Source: Mycobacterium sp. DL99
Lineage (GTDB): Bacteria > Actinomycetota > Actinomycetes > Mycobacteriales > Mycobacteriaceae
Direction of reading: 5' to 3'
Assembly: GCF_004762045.1 (NCBI RefSeq)
Contig: NZ_SJOM01000007.1
Span: 5,445,798-5,509,797 of the forward strand
DNA length: 64,000 nt
In this document: piece by piece, positions 34,206 through 42,171 of the stretch
How positions within the stretch are numbered: position 1 is the first letter of the stretch
Layout of the letters: each line of letters starts with the position of its first letter
Position numbers and translations under genes: made by a program
Notes under the pieces: generated by a model
What the model saw: only the letters and a program-made list of their open reading frames with translations
Told to the model about the DNA's origin: nothing
Databases searched by the model: none

Positions 34206-35261
34206 ATGTCTAGATCCCTGGTTCGCCTCTCGACCGGCTGCGCGGTGGTCGTGGCCGCCGCAGGCGTATGGGCGTTGAGCGATATCGGAATTCAGGACCT
34301 TCCCCTGGGCCGCACCTCCCCCACCGACACCATGGCCGTCACGGTGGTGCTGCCGACCGCCGACGGCATCACCATCGGCGCCGACGTCCGCAACGGGCAG
34401 AAGGTGGTGGGCCGGGTCAGCGGAATGAGCCTGGCCGCCTCGGGAGCCTCGGTGCAGCTCAGCCTGGCCGACGCCGACGGCCTCGACTCCGGAACCGTCG
34501 CCAGCGTGGAACTCCCATCGGCCCTGGGCAATCCGTTCGTCCGGCTCAGCAGCGCACAGCTCGCACCCCAGCGTGCGCTGCGCGACGGCGACGTGATCCC
34601 GCCCAGCCACACCGAGCTCGGGCCGCAGATCGAAAGTGCGCTGGCCACCTTCGGGGCGCTGTTGTCCCGCAGCGGTGTCGACCAGCTCGCCACCATCGTC
34701 ACCGAACTGGACAAGGCGTTCGGAGGCCGGGCCGACAAGGTGCGCGGGCTGATCGACTCGATGTCGCTGCTGGCCGACAAGGCTTCTGAGCACCAGGGCG
34801 AGTTCGATCAGGCGATGAGCCTGGCCGCCAACATCACCGGGCAGTTCGGCCGCGAGCAGAAAACCGTGGCGGGATACCTCGACGCCGTACCCAAGGTGGT
34901 CGCGATGCTCGACGTGCAGCGCGCCAAGCTGCAGACCCTGTTCTCCTCGACCACCGCGCTGGCCGCCACGGCCAACAGTGCGCTGTCGTCGACCGACCTG
35001 AACGCGATGGTGACCGACGCGGGCACCGTCGTCGGCATGATGGGCACCTTCAACGACCGGCTCGGCGGGATGCTCACCGCGATGAACACCTTCCTGGAGA
35101 AGTTCGGCAACTCCGTCCACGGCGACTACCTGATGTTCGATGGCGCCCTGGACATTCCGGGCACCATCGACAAACTGCTCACCGGAGGGTTGATCGTCAA
35201 CGGCACCCCCATCACCGGGGACGTGGCCCTGGAGGGGTTCTTGTCGGGAGGTCTGAATTGA
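34206..35261 (+). CDS. mceE: Mce family protein MceE, locus 2 (no lipobox)
   Basis: This 351-residue protein occupies the MceE position. The N-terminus is MSRSLVRLSTGC followed by a hydrophobic run (AVVVAAAGVWAL). The only early cysteine, Cys12, comes before the hydrophobic core rather than after it, so there is no usable lipobox. The MCE domain (DVRNGQKVVGRV) and the helical region are normal. MceE proteins are usually lipoproteins, as in locus 1. Here the protein seems to be held by an uncleaved N-terminal helix. No alternative upstream start restores a lipobox in the short gap behind mceD. It ends in a TTGA overlap with mceF. Confidence 0.88.
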   Translation: MSRSLVRLSTGCAVVVAAAGVWALSDIGIQDLPLGRTSPTDTMAVTVVLPTADGITIGADVRNGQKVVGRVSGMSLAASGASVQLSLADADGLDSGTVASVELPSALGNPFVRLSSAQLAPQRALRDGDVIPPSHTELGPQIESALATFGALLSRSGVDQLATIVTELDKAFGGRADKVRGLIDSMSLLADKASEHQGEFDQAMSLAANITGQFGREQKTVAGYLDAVPKVVAMLDVQRAKLQTLFSSTTALAATANSALSSTDLNAMVTDAGTVVGMMGTFNDRLGGMLTAMNTFLEKFGNSVHGDYLMFDGALDIPGTIDKLLTGGLIVNGTPITGDVALEGFLSGGLN

Positions 35262-36481
35262 GACGCCTGGTAGTGGTTCAGCTGGCGATCTTCGCGGTGA
35301 TCGCCGTGATCGTCATCCCGTTCGGAATCCGCTATGTGGCCGGGCCCCAGGGCTTCCGGACACCGATGACCCTGACCGCGACGATGACCGACGCGTTCGG
35401 CCTGACCGCGGGAACCAGCGTCACCGTACGCGGCGTGCAGGTCGGCACCGTCGACGATGTGTGGCTGGCCCCCGACGGGACTGCGATGGTGCGGCTGGCG
35501 ATCGACCCGGACACCCGGATCCCGCGCGACGCGATCCTGACCGTCGGGATGGGCACGGCCGCGGGTATTCAGAGCGTCGACATCATGCCGCAGTCCGACG
35601 CCGGGCCGTACCTGGCCTCGGGCGACACCATCGCCGCACCGGCCGACCGGCAACCCATCCAGATGGACCGCATCATGGGCGACACCGCGCAACTGGTGAA
35701 AGGCATTGACACCCAGGCGGTTCAATCGGTCGGCACCGAACTGTCGAATGCTTTCGACGGGCTGGGCCCCGATCTCGCCATGCTGATCGACAACGCGTCG
35801 GACATGTCCACCCGCATCCGCAACCAGACCGGCCAGCTGCAGCCTCTGATCGACGGCACCGCCGAGCTGGTCACCACCATGGCCGGCCAGGGCGATCCCT
35901 TCGTCCGCGGCATGGGCGCCAGCGCCCGTCTGGCCAATCAGCTCGACGGCAGCGGCCCGGCCTTCCTGTACCTGACCGACCGCTCACCGGCTGCGCTGAA
36001 GTCCCTGCAGCGGGTTCTGGACACCTATCAGGGCACGTTCGGCGCCACCTTGGCCAACCTGGCCACCGTCACCCCGATCATCGGGGACCGCACCGACTCA
36101 CTGCAGACCGGCCTGTCGACGATCCCCAAAGGCCTGCAGGATCTGACCTCCATCGTGAAGGTCGACGCCACCGGCCAGACCCGTGCCGATTTCTCGTTGA
36201 TCGCCACCCAGGGGCCGGTGTGCAATTACGACGTCGACCGCCGGGCCATCGGCGATGTCAGCGCGAAAGAGCCCAACCTGGTGATGTACTGCCCACCCGC
36301 ACCCGACATGCTGATGCGGGGTGCGGTCAACGCACCCCGACCCAACGATCTCGGCCTGCAGAACTCACAGACCCCGGGGTATCCGATCGGACCCGAAGTG
36401 GTCAACGACCCAGTGCAGATCCCGACCCTGGCCCAGCTGGCCTACAAGTGGCGCAGCATCCTGAAAGGTGGCCCGCAGTGA
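35258..36481 (+). CDS. mceF: Mce family protein MceF, locus 2
   Basis: This 407-residue final MCE subunit starts at TTG 35258 within the overlap TTGA. An anchor helix lies at about 6-24. The MCE domain follows (TSVTVRGVQVGTV), then the helical domain and a C-terminal region with cysteines at GPVCNYD and VMYCPPAP. Unlike many MceF proteins it lacks a long proline-rich tail and ends soon after a Pro-poor segment. It is coupled by a GTGA overlap to the Mce-associated protein gene. Confidence 0.92.
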   Translation: MRRLVVVQLAIFAVIAVIVIPFGIRYVAGPQGFRTPMTLTATMTDAFGLTAGTSVTVRGVQVGTVDDVWLAPDGTAMVRLAIDPDTRIPRDAILTVGMGTAAGIQSVDIMPQSDAGPYLASGDTIAAPADRQPIQMDRIMGDTAQLVKGIDTQAVQSVGTELSNAFDGLGPDLAMLIDNASDMSTRIRNQTGQLQPLIDGTAELVTTMAGQGDPFVRGMGASARLANQLDGSGPAFLYLTDRSPAALKSLQRVLDTYQGTFGATLANLATVTPIIGDRTDSLQTGLSTIPKGLQDLTSIVKVDATGQTRADFSLIATQGPVCNYDVDRRAIGDVSAKEPNLVMYCPPAPDMLMRGAVNAPRPNDLGLQNSQTPGYPIGPEVVNDPVQIPTLAQLAYKWRSILKGGPQ

Positions 36482-37095
36482 GCAATTCCGATGATGGCGA
36501 CCAGCGCATTGAATCGGTGCTGACGTTGGAGGATCCCGCTGAAGACACAGCAGACGAAGCCGACGCACCCGAGACTGCCGTAGAGGCGGAGGTAGACGAA
36601 ACCACCGCGCCCGGCCGGCGCAAGCACCGGCTAGTGGCGGGCCTGGTTGCGCTGCTGGCCGCGGCCGCCACGACCGCGATGGTGGTGTTGTCGATCAGTG
36701 AGTACCACCACCGCCAGGACGAATCGCTGCGCACCGAGGCCGTGCAGATGTCGCGTGACTATCTGGTGGCGATGGCCGCATTCGACTACCAGAAGATGGA
36801 CGCCAACCGTGAGCACATCGTGGCCAACTCCACCCCCGGGTTCGCGGCCAAGTACGACGAGATGGTCAAGGCGCTTCGCGACATCGTGGTGACCAGCAAA
36901 GGCGTCGCGACCGCAACGGCCGATCACGTCGTCGTCGACTCGCTCGACGGCGGCACCGCGACGGTCGTCGCGTTCGTCGACCAACACGTCACCAATGTGA
37001 CTGCGCCACAGGGAAGTAATCAGAAGTACCGGATGGTGGTCAAGCTCGTACGCAGCGGCGACCGCTGGATCGTCGACGACGTGCAGACCGTGTGA
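36478..37095 (+). CDS. Mce-associated membrane protein (Mas)
   Basis: This 205-residue protein starts at GTG 36478 (GTGA overlap with mceF). The first 45 residues are very acidic (DEADAPETAVEAEVDE) and cytoplasmic. A basic stretch (RRKHR) and one membrane helix (about 53-74) follow. The external domain of about 120 residues has the alpha/beta pattern seen in Mas/VirB8-like accessory proteins of mycobacterial mce operons. Such proteins are thought to stabilise the transporter complex. It is the last gene coupled to locus 2. Confidence 0.88.
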   Translation: MSNSDDGDQRIESVLTLEDPAEDTADEADAPETAVEAEVDETTAPGRRKHRLVAGLVALLAAAATTAMVVLSISEYHHRQDESLRTEAVQMSRDYLVAMAAFDYQKMDANREHIVANSTPGFAAKYDEMVKALRDIVVTSKGVATATADHVVVDSLDGGTATVVAFVDQHVTNVTAPQGSNQKYRMVVKLVRSGDRWIVDDVQTV

Positions 37096-37133
37096 CCCAC
37101 TGTTAGCCATAGTTCGTCCCTGAGAGGAGTTCC

Positions 37134-38039
37134 ATGCCAGCGACATACGTGGATCTGGCCGCCGAGCCGCGGCTGACCACTGCCGAGACCCGCATCACCG
37201 TCACTCAGCGGGTGCCGCGGTGGATCAGGAAGAAGGACGTCGACCTGTCCGACGCGCTGGACTTCTGGTCCGCGGCCGGGGCGGCGGCCAACGTCATCAT
37301 GCAGATGAGCTGGCCAGAGGTCGGTTACGGCGTCTCCGAAAGCCGGGTGGAATCAGGCAGTTTGGTGCATCACCCGTGGAAGCGGCTGCGCACCACCGCG
37401 CAGTACCTGACCGTCGCGATCCTCGGCAGCGACGAGGAGAAGAACGCCTATCGCGAGGCGGTCAACGTCGCGCACCGGCAGGTTCGCTCCACCGAGGACA
37501 GTCCGGTCAAGTACAACGCGTTCAACCGCGAACTGCAGTTGTGGGTGGCGGCATGCCTTTTCATCTTCTACGAGGACACCCATCAGCTGCTCTACGGCAA
37601 GATGACCGAGGAGCAGGCCGAAGGTTTCTACCAGAGCGCCATGACGATCGGCACCACTCTGCAGGTGCTCGAGGAGATGTGGCCGGCCACCAGGACCGAC
37701 TTCGACGCGTACTGGAACACCGCGTGCGAACGCGTCGAGATGACCCCGTTCGTACGGGATTACCTCATGGTTCTGGTGGAGTTGCGGATGATCAACTGGC
37801 CGATGCGGATGATGCTGGCACCGCTGTTGCGGTTCTTGACCATCGGCTTCCTGGCGCCGGTGTTCCGCGACGCCATGGAACTGGAGTGGACCGAAACCGA
37901 CCGGCGCCGCTTCGAGCATCTCTTCCTGTTCGTGGCGTTCGTCAACCGCTTCCTGCCGAAGTCCTTGCGCACCGGCAACTACGCGGTGCTGTTGAAGGAT
38001 CTGCGCCGCCGGATCCGCCGTAGGAAGGCCCTGATCTGA
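37134..38039 (+). CDS. MpaB/DUF2236-family putative heme oxygenase
   Basis: This 301-residue protein matches the DUF2236 (MpaB/rubber oxygenase-like) family along its length: the HHPWKRLRTT region, VNVAHRQVRS (which holds the conserved HxxV histidine of the family), YNAFNRELQLWVAACL, and TQ-rich helices to the end. Members characterised so far use b-type heme; the histidine in AHRQV is a likely ligand. No export signal is seen. It starts 38 bases after the mce accessory gene, with AGAGGAG just upstream, so it can belong to the mce locus 2 transcript. Oxidation of an imported lipid is a reasonable hypothesis. Confidence 0.85.
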   Translation: MPATYVDLAAEPRLTTAETRITVTQRVPRWIRKKDVDLSDALDFWSAAGAAANVIMQMSWPEVGYGVSESRVESGSLVHHPWKRLRTTAQYLTVAILGSDEEKNAYREAVNVAHRQVRSTEDSPVKYNAFNRELQLWVAACLFIFYEDTHQLLYGKMTEEQAEGFYQSAMTIGTTLQVLEEMWPATRTDFDAYWNTACERVEMTPFVRDYLMVLVELRMINWPMRMMLAPLLRFLTIGFLAPVFRDAMELEWTETDRRRFEHLFLFVAFVNRFLPKSLRTGNYAVLLKDLRRRIRRRKALI

Positions 38040-38071
38040 GCAGGGCGGCGATCCAACCGGTCCCGGACACG

Positions 38072-38743
38072 ATGCTGTCGCAGTATCTCCGGGACCGGCG
38101 GTTCCTGTTCGTCCTGCCGAGGGCGGTCTGCCTGCAGTCCCTGCATCCGACGATCGCCACCGGGATCTCGCAGCACGCACTGCTGCACCGGCGAGTCTGG
38201 TTGCACCACAAACGCACGGTGACTCAGGCGATCAGGATCGCCTTCGCCGGAGTCGACATGCGGCCGTACATCCGGTTCGCGCACGAAGAGGTCAAGGGCC
38301 GCGACCCGGCCGGGCAGAAGTACCACGCGCTGAACCCCGACGTCTTCCACTTCCAGCACGCCACCTACGTGGAAAGCCTTGTGGTGATGGTCAATACCTT
38401 CATCCGGAAGCTGGATGAGCGTGAGCACGAGCAGCTCTACCAGGAGTGCTGCGCGTGGTACCGCCGCTACGGCATATCCACCCGACCGGTGCCGGGAAGC
38501 TGGCCCGAGTTCTGTGAGTACTTCGAGGACGAGTGCAGTACCCGGTTGTCCGCGGGCGAGCACTTCGAGCCGTTCCGCCGGCAGATGTTCGCGCCGACGG
38601 ACTGGTGGCCGCGGGCGGTGCCGCGCCGGGCGATCCGGGCCATGCAACATCCGCGGGCGGCCGAGTTGACCGGCACTTCGGTGAGCCCCCGCGATCGCCG
38701 GTCCCTGCGGCGGTTCGTGCTGACCAGCCGGATGCTGTCGTAA
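38072..38743 (+). CDS. MpaB/DUF2236-family putative oxygenase, second copy
   Basis: This 223-residue protein belongs to the same DUF2236 family but is shorter and divergent: LHPTIATGISQHALLHRRVW and FAHEEVKGRD (the HxxVxG position) are clear, along with YHALNPDVFHFQHATYVES. ATG 38072 is the first usable start after an in-frame stop at 38021-38023. Compared with the first copy it lacks much of the N-terminal part and has a shortened C-terminus, so it is either a compact family member or partly degenerate. It is separated from the first copy by only 32 bases, suggesting joint expression. Confidence 0.8.
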   Translation: MLSQYLRDRRFLFVLPRAVCLQSLHPTIATGISQHALLHRRVWLHHKRTVTQAIRIAFAGVDMRPYIRFAHEEVKGRDPAGQKYHALNPDVFHFQHATYVESLVVMVNTFIRKLDEREHEQLYQECCAWYRRYGISTRPVPGSWPEFCEYFEDECSTRLSAGEHFEPFRRQMFAPTDWWPRAVPRRAIRAMQHPRAAELTGTSVSPRDRRSLRRFVLTSRMLS

Positions 38744-38759
38744 GAATCTCAGCCGGGGC

Positions 38760-39449
38760 TCAAACCTGCCATTGCTGTCCATCGCCCTGCGGCGCCGGGT
38801 AGCGGTTCATGTACCTGCGGTTCGCGACGATCACCACGCCGATCAGAACTACCATCAGCGCCCCATACCCGGCGAAGAAGACCAGCACGCTGGTGGACGA
38901 TTCCGGCTTGCCCAGCACCAGTTCGGGGCTGAAATCCGACCCGACTCTGATGCAGGTCACCGCCAAAGGGCCTCGGTCGTTGGGCAATTCGGCCACCGAC
39001 ACATACCTGATTGTGGGCCGGGCACCGCGGGATGTGGTTTTGACCTCATCCGGCGCGGGCAGCGTCAACTCCTCGCCGGCATCGGTGATCGCGGTACAGC
39101 GCACCGAACTCGGCGGCTTTCCGTCGAGGTGCTTCTCTTTGGCGAACACCATGTGCCCGTCAGCCGTCGGTGTCACCCGATCACCGCTGTCGAAATAGCC
39201 ACCAGTGTCCCCGCGGAGCATCACCATGGCGACCGTGACCAAGAGCGCACCGAAAAGCGCGGATACGACGATCGGCAGGTACCTGGCACGCCCCTTCGGT
39301 TTCTGCGGTGGCGCGATGGACGGGTCCTGCCACGGCGGTGGCGGCATCGGCTCGATCGGGTAGCGGGGCGGCAGATGCTGCGGGTAGCCGTGGTGGTGCG
39401 GCGGGTTAGGCTGCGGCCCCTGGTGAGGGCCGCCGGCAGGTGGGTACAC
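38760..39449 (-). CDS. Proline-rich single- or double-pass membrane protein
   Basis: This 229-residue protein starts at GTG 39449 behind GAGGACC. The frame continues upstream, but that part does not look like a protein start. Residues 1-55 are a Pro/His-rich tail (HHHGYPQHLPPRYP). One membrane helix lies at about 59-82, an external domain at about 83-185, and a second helix at about 190-212 followed by a short cytoplasmic end. The outer domain has a pair of cysteines (VRCTAI and VTCIRV). No family is recognised. It converges with the second MpaB-like gene and is divergent from the next unknown gene. Confidence 0.78.
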   Translation of the reverse strand: MYPPAGGPHQGPQPNPPHHHGYPQHLPPRYPIEPMPPPPWQDPSIAPPQKPKGRARYLPIVVSALFGALLVTVAMVMLRGDTGGYFDSGDRVTPTADGHMVFAKEKHLDGKPPSSVRCTAITDAGEELTLPAPDEVKTTSRGARPTIRYVSVAELPNDRGPLAVTCIRVGSDFSPELVLGKPESSTSVLVFFAGYGALMVVLIGVVIVANRRYMNRYPAPQGDGQQWQV

Positions 39450-39613
39450 GCAAGGTCCTCTCGTCACCACAGCGATCCATCGCGATCCTAGGGTCGTACC
39501 CATTACTCGCAGCGGATTCACACTCGCAACTCTGGTCTAGCATCGTCGCCAGGTAGACGTACACCAGGGGGACCGTCATCGAAAGCGCACCATCGCCGGC
39601 CTCGCAGGCACAA

Positions 39614-40258
39614 TTGCCTCCGCACGCCCGGCCCGTTGCTGGATTCCCGTTCGGCGAACCTCTGCTCTACCTGCGCGCCGTGACCGATCCCAAAGATCGC
39701 AGCATCTGCTGTTCGCTCGAGAACGTCTTCGACCAACAGTTGGCCCTGATCCAACCCCTCGCTGTGATGCAGGGCGAACGGCACTTCGCCATCTTCCGTC
39801 CCGATGGGGCAGTTCTGCTGTACCTCAGCTGGTTCGACGAGCGGTCCCACGCTGGGCCGGACCTGGCGATGCAGGTCACTGACGCGAGTGGTCATCTCGT
39901 GGGACGCCTCCGCCGCACCGCTCCGGTTGCGCAGTTCTCCCGATGCCACGGTGGCACATTGGGATTGGAGGCGAACCGGCAGTGGTTGGGCGCCACCGAG
40001 ATACACCAAAGCAGAACGGACAAACCCATACCGATCTTCGACTGCACCGGGACCCGGATCGGCCGTATCCACGGCCAAGTGATGTACTCCACCGGTTATA
40101 AGAGCACCCACCGGTCGTTCTCCGACTATCTGCTCGACAGCCCACAACCAAAGCCTTACCCACTGCCCGAGTTGATGTTGGCAGTGCTGTTCCTCCAATA
40201 CCTCGAGGAACGGCTCCAACAGGGCCCGGTCACCGGGCTGTTCGGAGGGGCCACATGA
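39614..40258 (+). CDS. Unknown protein, possibly LURP/scramblase-like
   Basis: This is a protein of about 214 residues with no recognised signature. Strands such as HLVGRLRR, IPIFDCTGTRIGRI and the central FAIFRPDGAVLLYLSWF look like the repeated beta-hairpins of the tubby/LURP/scramblase fold, a weak resemblance only. The annotated start is TTG 39614. An ATC at 39578, preceded by AGGGGG at 39566-39571, would have the better ribosome site and extend the protein by 12 residues, but ATC initiation is rare. It overlaps the next gene by four bases (ATGA), so the two are coupled. Confidence 0.7.
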   Translation: MPPHARPVAGFPFGEPLLYLRAVTDPKDRSICCSLENVFDQQLALIQPLAVMQGERHFAIFRPDGAVLLYLSWFDERSHAGPDLAMQVTDASGHLVGRLRRTAPVAQFSRCHGGTLGLEANRQWLGATEIHQSRTDKPIPIFDCTGTRIGRIHGQVMYSTGYKSTHRSFSDYLLDSPQPKPYPLPELMLAVLFLQYLEERLQQGPVTGLFGGAT

Positions 40259-40557
40259 CCAAGCAACCGCGCCCCACACCCGACGCTCTGGTGGCGCTGC
40301 GCAATGCTCGGCTGTGGGAAGCCCAGGCGCAACTCGATTCTGGCGCAGAACGCAACCAGGCACTCCAGGCCGCGTCGCAATGGGCTGCCGCATATCAGGC
40401 ACAGATGCAGACCCCGACCGGCAAGCGGTGGGTGCCGCTGCGGCGCGGTGCGCAGGATCTGACCCGGCTCAAGGTGCGCGATTACCTCCAGATGGCCCTG
40501 ATGTCCGCGCTTGTACTTGGTCCTCTGGGCATGATCGTCTGGCGATTATTGACCTGA
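40255..40557 (+). CDS. Small membrane protein, unknown function
   Basis: This 100-residue protein starts at ATG 40255, coupled to the preceding gene. The first 75 residues are Ala/Gln/Arg-rich and probably helical (RNARLWEAQAQLDSGAERNQ). A single membrane helix lies near the end (about 79-97, MALMSALVLGPLGMIVWRL). The 3' end overlaps that of menG on the other strand by 12 bases. No family is recognised. Confidence 0.72.
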   Translation: MTKQPRPTPDALVALRNARLWEAQAQLDSGAERNQALQAASQWAAAYQAQMQTPTGKRWVPLRRGAQDLTRLKVRDYLQMALMSALVLGPLGMIVWRLLT

Positions 40558-41244
40558 GGACGGTTTCGTCGCCGCGTGCAGCGCCACGATGCCACCGGTC
40601 AGGTTGCGCCACTTGACCTGTGACCAGCCGGCCTCGCCGATGCGCCGCGCCAGCTCATCCTGATCCGGCCAGGCCCGGATCGACTCGGCCAGATACACAT
40701 AGGCGTCCGGGTTGCTCGACACCGCGGTGGCCATCCGCGGCAGCGCCTGCATCAGGTACTCCTTGTACAGCGTGGCGAACGCACGGTTGGTCGGCGTGGA
40801 GAACTCACACACCACCAGCCGGCCACCGGGCCGCGTCACCCGGGCCATCTCACGTAGGCCCGCCACGTGGTCGACCACGTTGCGCAACCCGAAGCTGATG
40901 GTGACCGCGTCGAACACCCCGTCAGCGAACGGCAACCGGGTGGCGTCGGCGCCCACCTTGGGCACCGGGCGTGACGCCCCGGCGGCGAGCATGCCCACCG
41001 AGAAGTCCGCGGCCACACACCAGGCACCCGATGTCGCCAACTCGACCGTCGACACCGCGGTCCCCGCGGCCAGGTCCAACACCTTGTCGCCGGGGCCGAT
41101 GCCCAGCGCTGCATGCGTCTGCCGACGCCAGAACCGGTCCTGCCCGAGTGACAGCACCGTGTTGGTCAGGTCGTAGCGCCGTGCCACGGCATCGAACATC
41201 GATGCCACTTCGTGGGGGTTCTTCTCCAGGCTCGCGCGACTCAC
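40546..41244 (-). CDS. menG: Demethylmenaquinone methyltransferase
   Basis: This 232-residue SAM-dependent methyltransferase carries out the last ring step of menaquinone synthesis (also called ubiE or, in M. tuberculosis, menH/Rv0558). The SAM-binding motif VLDLAAGTAVSTVEL lies at about residues 49-63. The UbiE/COQ5 signatures MFDAVARRYDLTN and VTISFGLRNV are present, and VTRPGGRLVVCEF closes the core. GTG 41244 gives the expected length, while the frame runs 111 codons further upstream into sequence antisense to the SDR gene. Divergent from the SDR gene. Confidence 0.94.
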   Translation of the reverse strand: MSRASLEKNPHEVASMFDAVARRYDLTNTVLSLGQDRFWRRQTHAALGIGPGDKVLDLAAGTAVSTVELATSGAWCVAADFSVGMLAAGASRPVPKVGADATRLPFADGVFDAVTISFGLRNVVDHVAGLREMARVTRPGGRLVVCEFSTPTNRAFATLYKEYLMQALPRMATAVSSNPDAYVYLAESIRAWPDQDELARRIGEAGWSQVKWRNLTGGIVALHAATKPSSGQ

Positions 41245-41326
41245 GCCGCCGACGGTACCCGTAGTCCTCGCTGTGAACTTCCTGCGACCGGGAATTGGCG
41301 CCCACCGGCACGACTTGAACCTGATC

Positions 41327-42151
41327 ATGAGCGAAAAAGTGTGGTTCATCACCGGTGCATCGCGGGGCTTCGGACGGGAGTGGGCGATCGCTGCCCTGGA
41401 TCGGGGTGACAAGGTAGCCGCCACCGCGCGTGACACCGCGACACTGGCCGATCTGGCCGACAAGTACGGCGACGCGCTGCTGCCGATCCGGCTGGACGTC
41501 ACCGACCGCGAGGCGGACTTCGCCGCCGTGAAAGCGGCCCACGATCGCTTCGGTCGGCTGGACATCGTCGTCAACAACGCGGGCTACGGCCAGTTCGGGT
41601 TCATCGAGGAGTTGTCGGAGGCCGACGCCCGCGATCAGATCGAGACGAACGTCTTCGGCGCGCTGTGGGTCACCCAGGCCGCGCTGCCGTACCTGCGGGC
41701 GCAAGGCAGCGGGCACATCATCCAGGTGTCCTCGATCGGCGGAATCACCGCGTTCCCGTTGGTCGGCATGTACCACGCGTCCAAGTGGGCGCTGGAAGGG
41801 TTCTCGCAGTCGCTGGCCGCCGAAGTCGCACCGTTCGGTATCCATGTGACGCTGATCGAGCCCGGCGGGTTCTCCACCGACTGGGCCGGATCCTCGGCCA
41901 GACATGCTGCCCCGCTTGCCGATTACGACGAGGCCCGCGCCGCCGCACAACGCGCCCGGGCACAGCGCAGCGCCAAGCCCGGCGATCCCAAGGCCTCGGC
42001 CGAGGCGGTGCTGAAGATCGTCGACGCCGAAAACCCGCCGCTGCGAGTGTTTTTCGGCGAACTACCGCTGCAGCTGGCCAAGGCCGACTACGAGAGCCGG
42101 CTGGCGACGTGGGAGCAGTGGCAGCCGGTGTCGGTCCTGGCACAGGGCTGA
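41327..42151 (+). CDS. Short-chain dehydrogenase/reductase
   Basis: This 274-residue SDR starts at ATG 41327; the frame begins 18 codons earlier without support. The cofactor motif TGASRGFG lies at about residues 9-16, NNAGYG at about 85-90, and the catalytic Ser-Tyr-Lys is visible as VSSIGG, then YHASK (about 151-155). It is of classical SDR size with a C-terminal extension of about 35 residues. The substrate is unknown. It resembles mycobacterial SDRs of the YdfG/oxidoreductase type. It does not seem to be part of the menaquinone pathway despite its position. Confidence 0.88.
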   Translation: MSEKVWFITGASRGFGREWAIAALDRGDKVAATARDTATLADLADKYGDALLPIRLDVTDREADFAAVKAAHDRFGRLDIVVNNAGYGQFGFIEELSEADARDQIETNVFGALWVTQAALPYLRAQGSGHIIQVSSIGGITAFPLVGMYHASKWALEGFSQSLAAEVAPFGIHVTLIEPGGFSTDWAGSSARHAAPLADYDEARAAAQRARAQRSAKPGDPKASAEAVLKIVDAENPPLRVFFGELPLQLAKADYESRLATWEQWQPVSVLAQG

Positions 42152-42171
42152 GTTCGCTCGCCGGGCAGAGG

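Noticed and set aside
33072..35120. Long minus-strand open frame (682 codons) across mceD and mceE of locus 2
   Set aside because: The predicted protein is His/Gly/Arg/Asp-rich without any family resemblance and is fully antisense to two clear mce genes. Third-position GC bias produces such frames.
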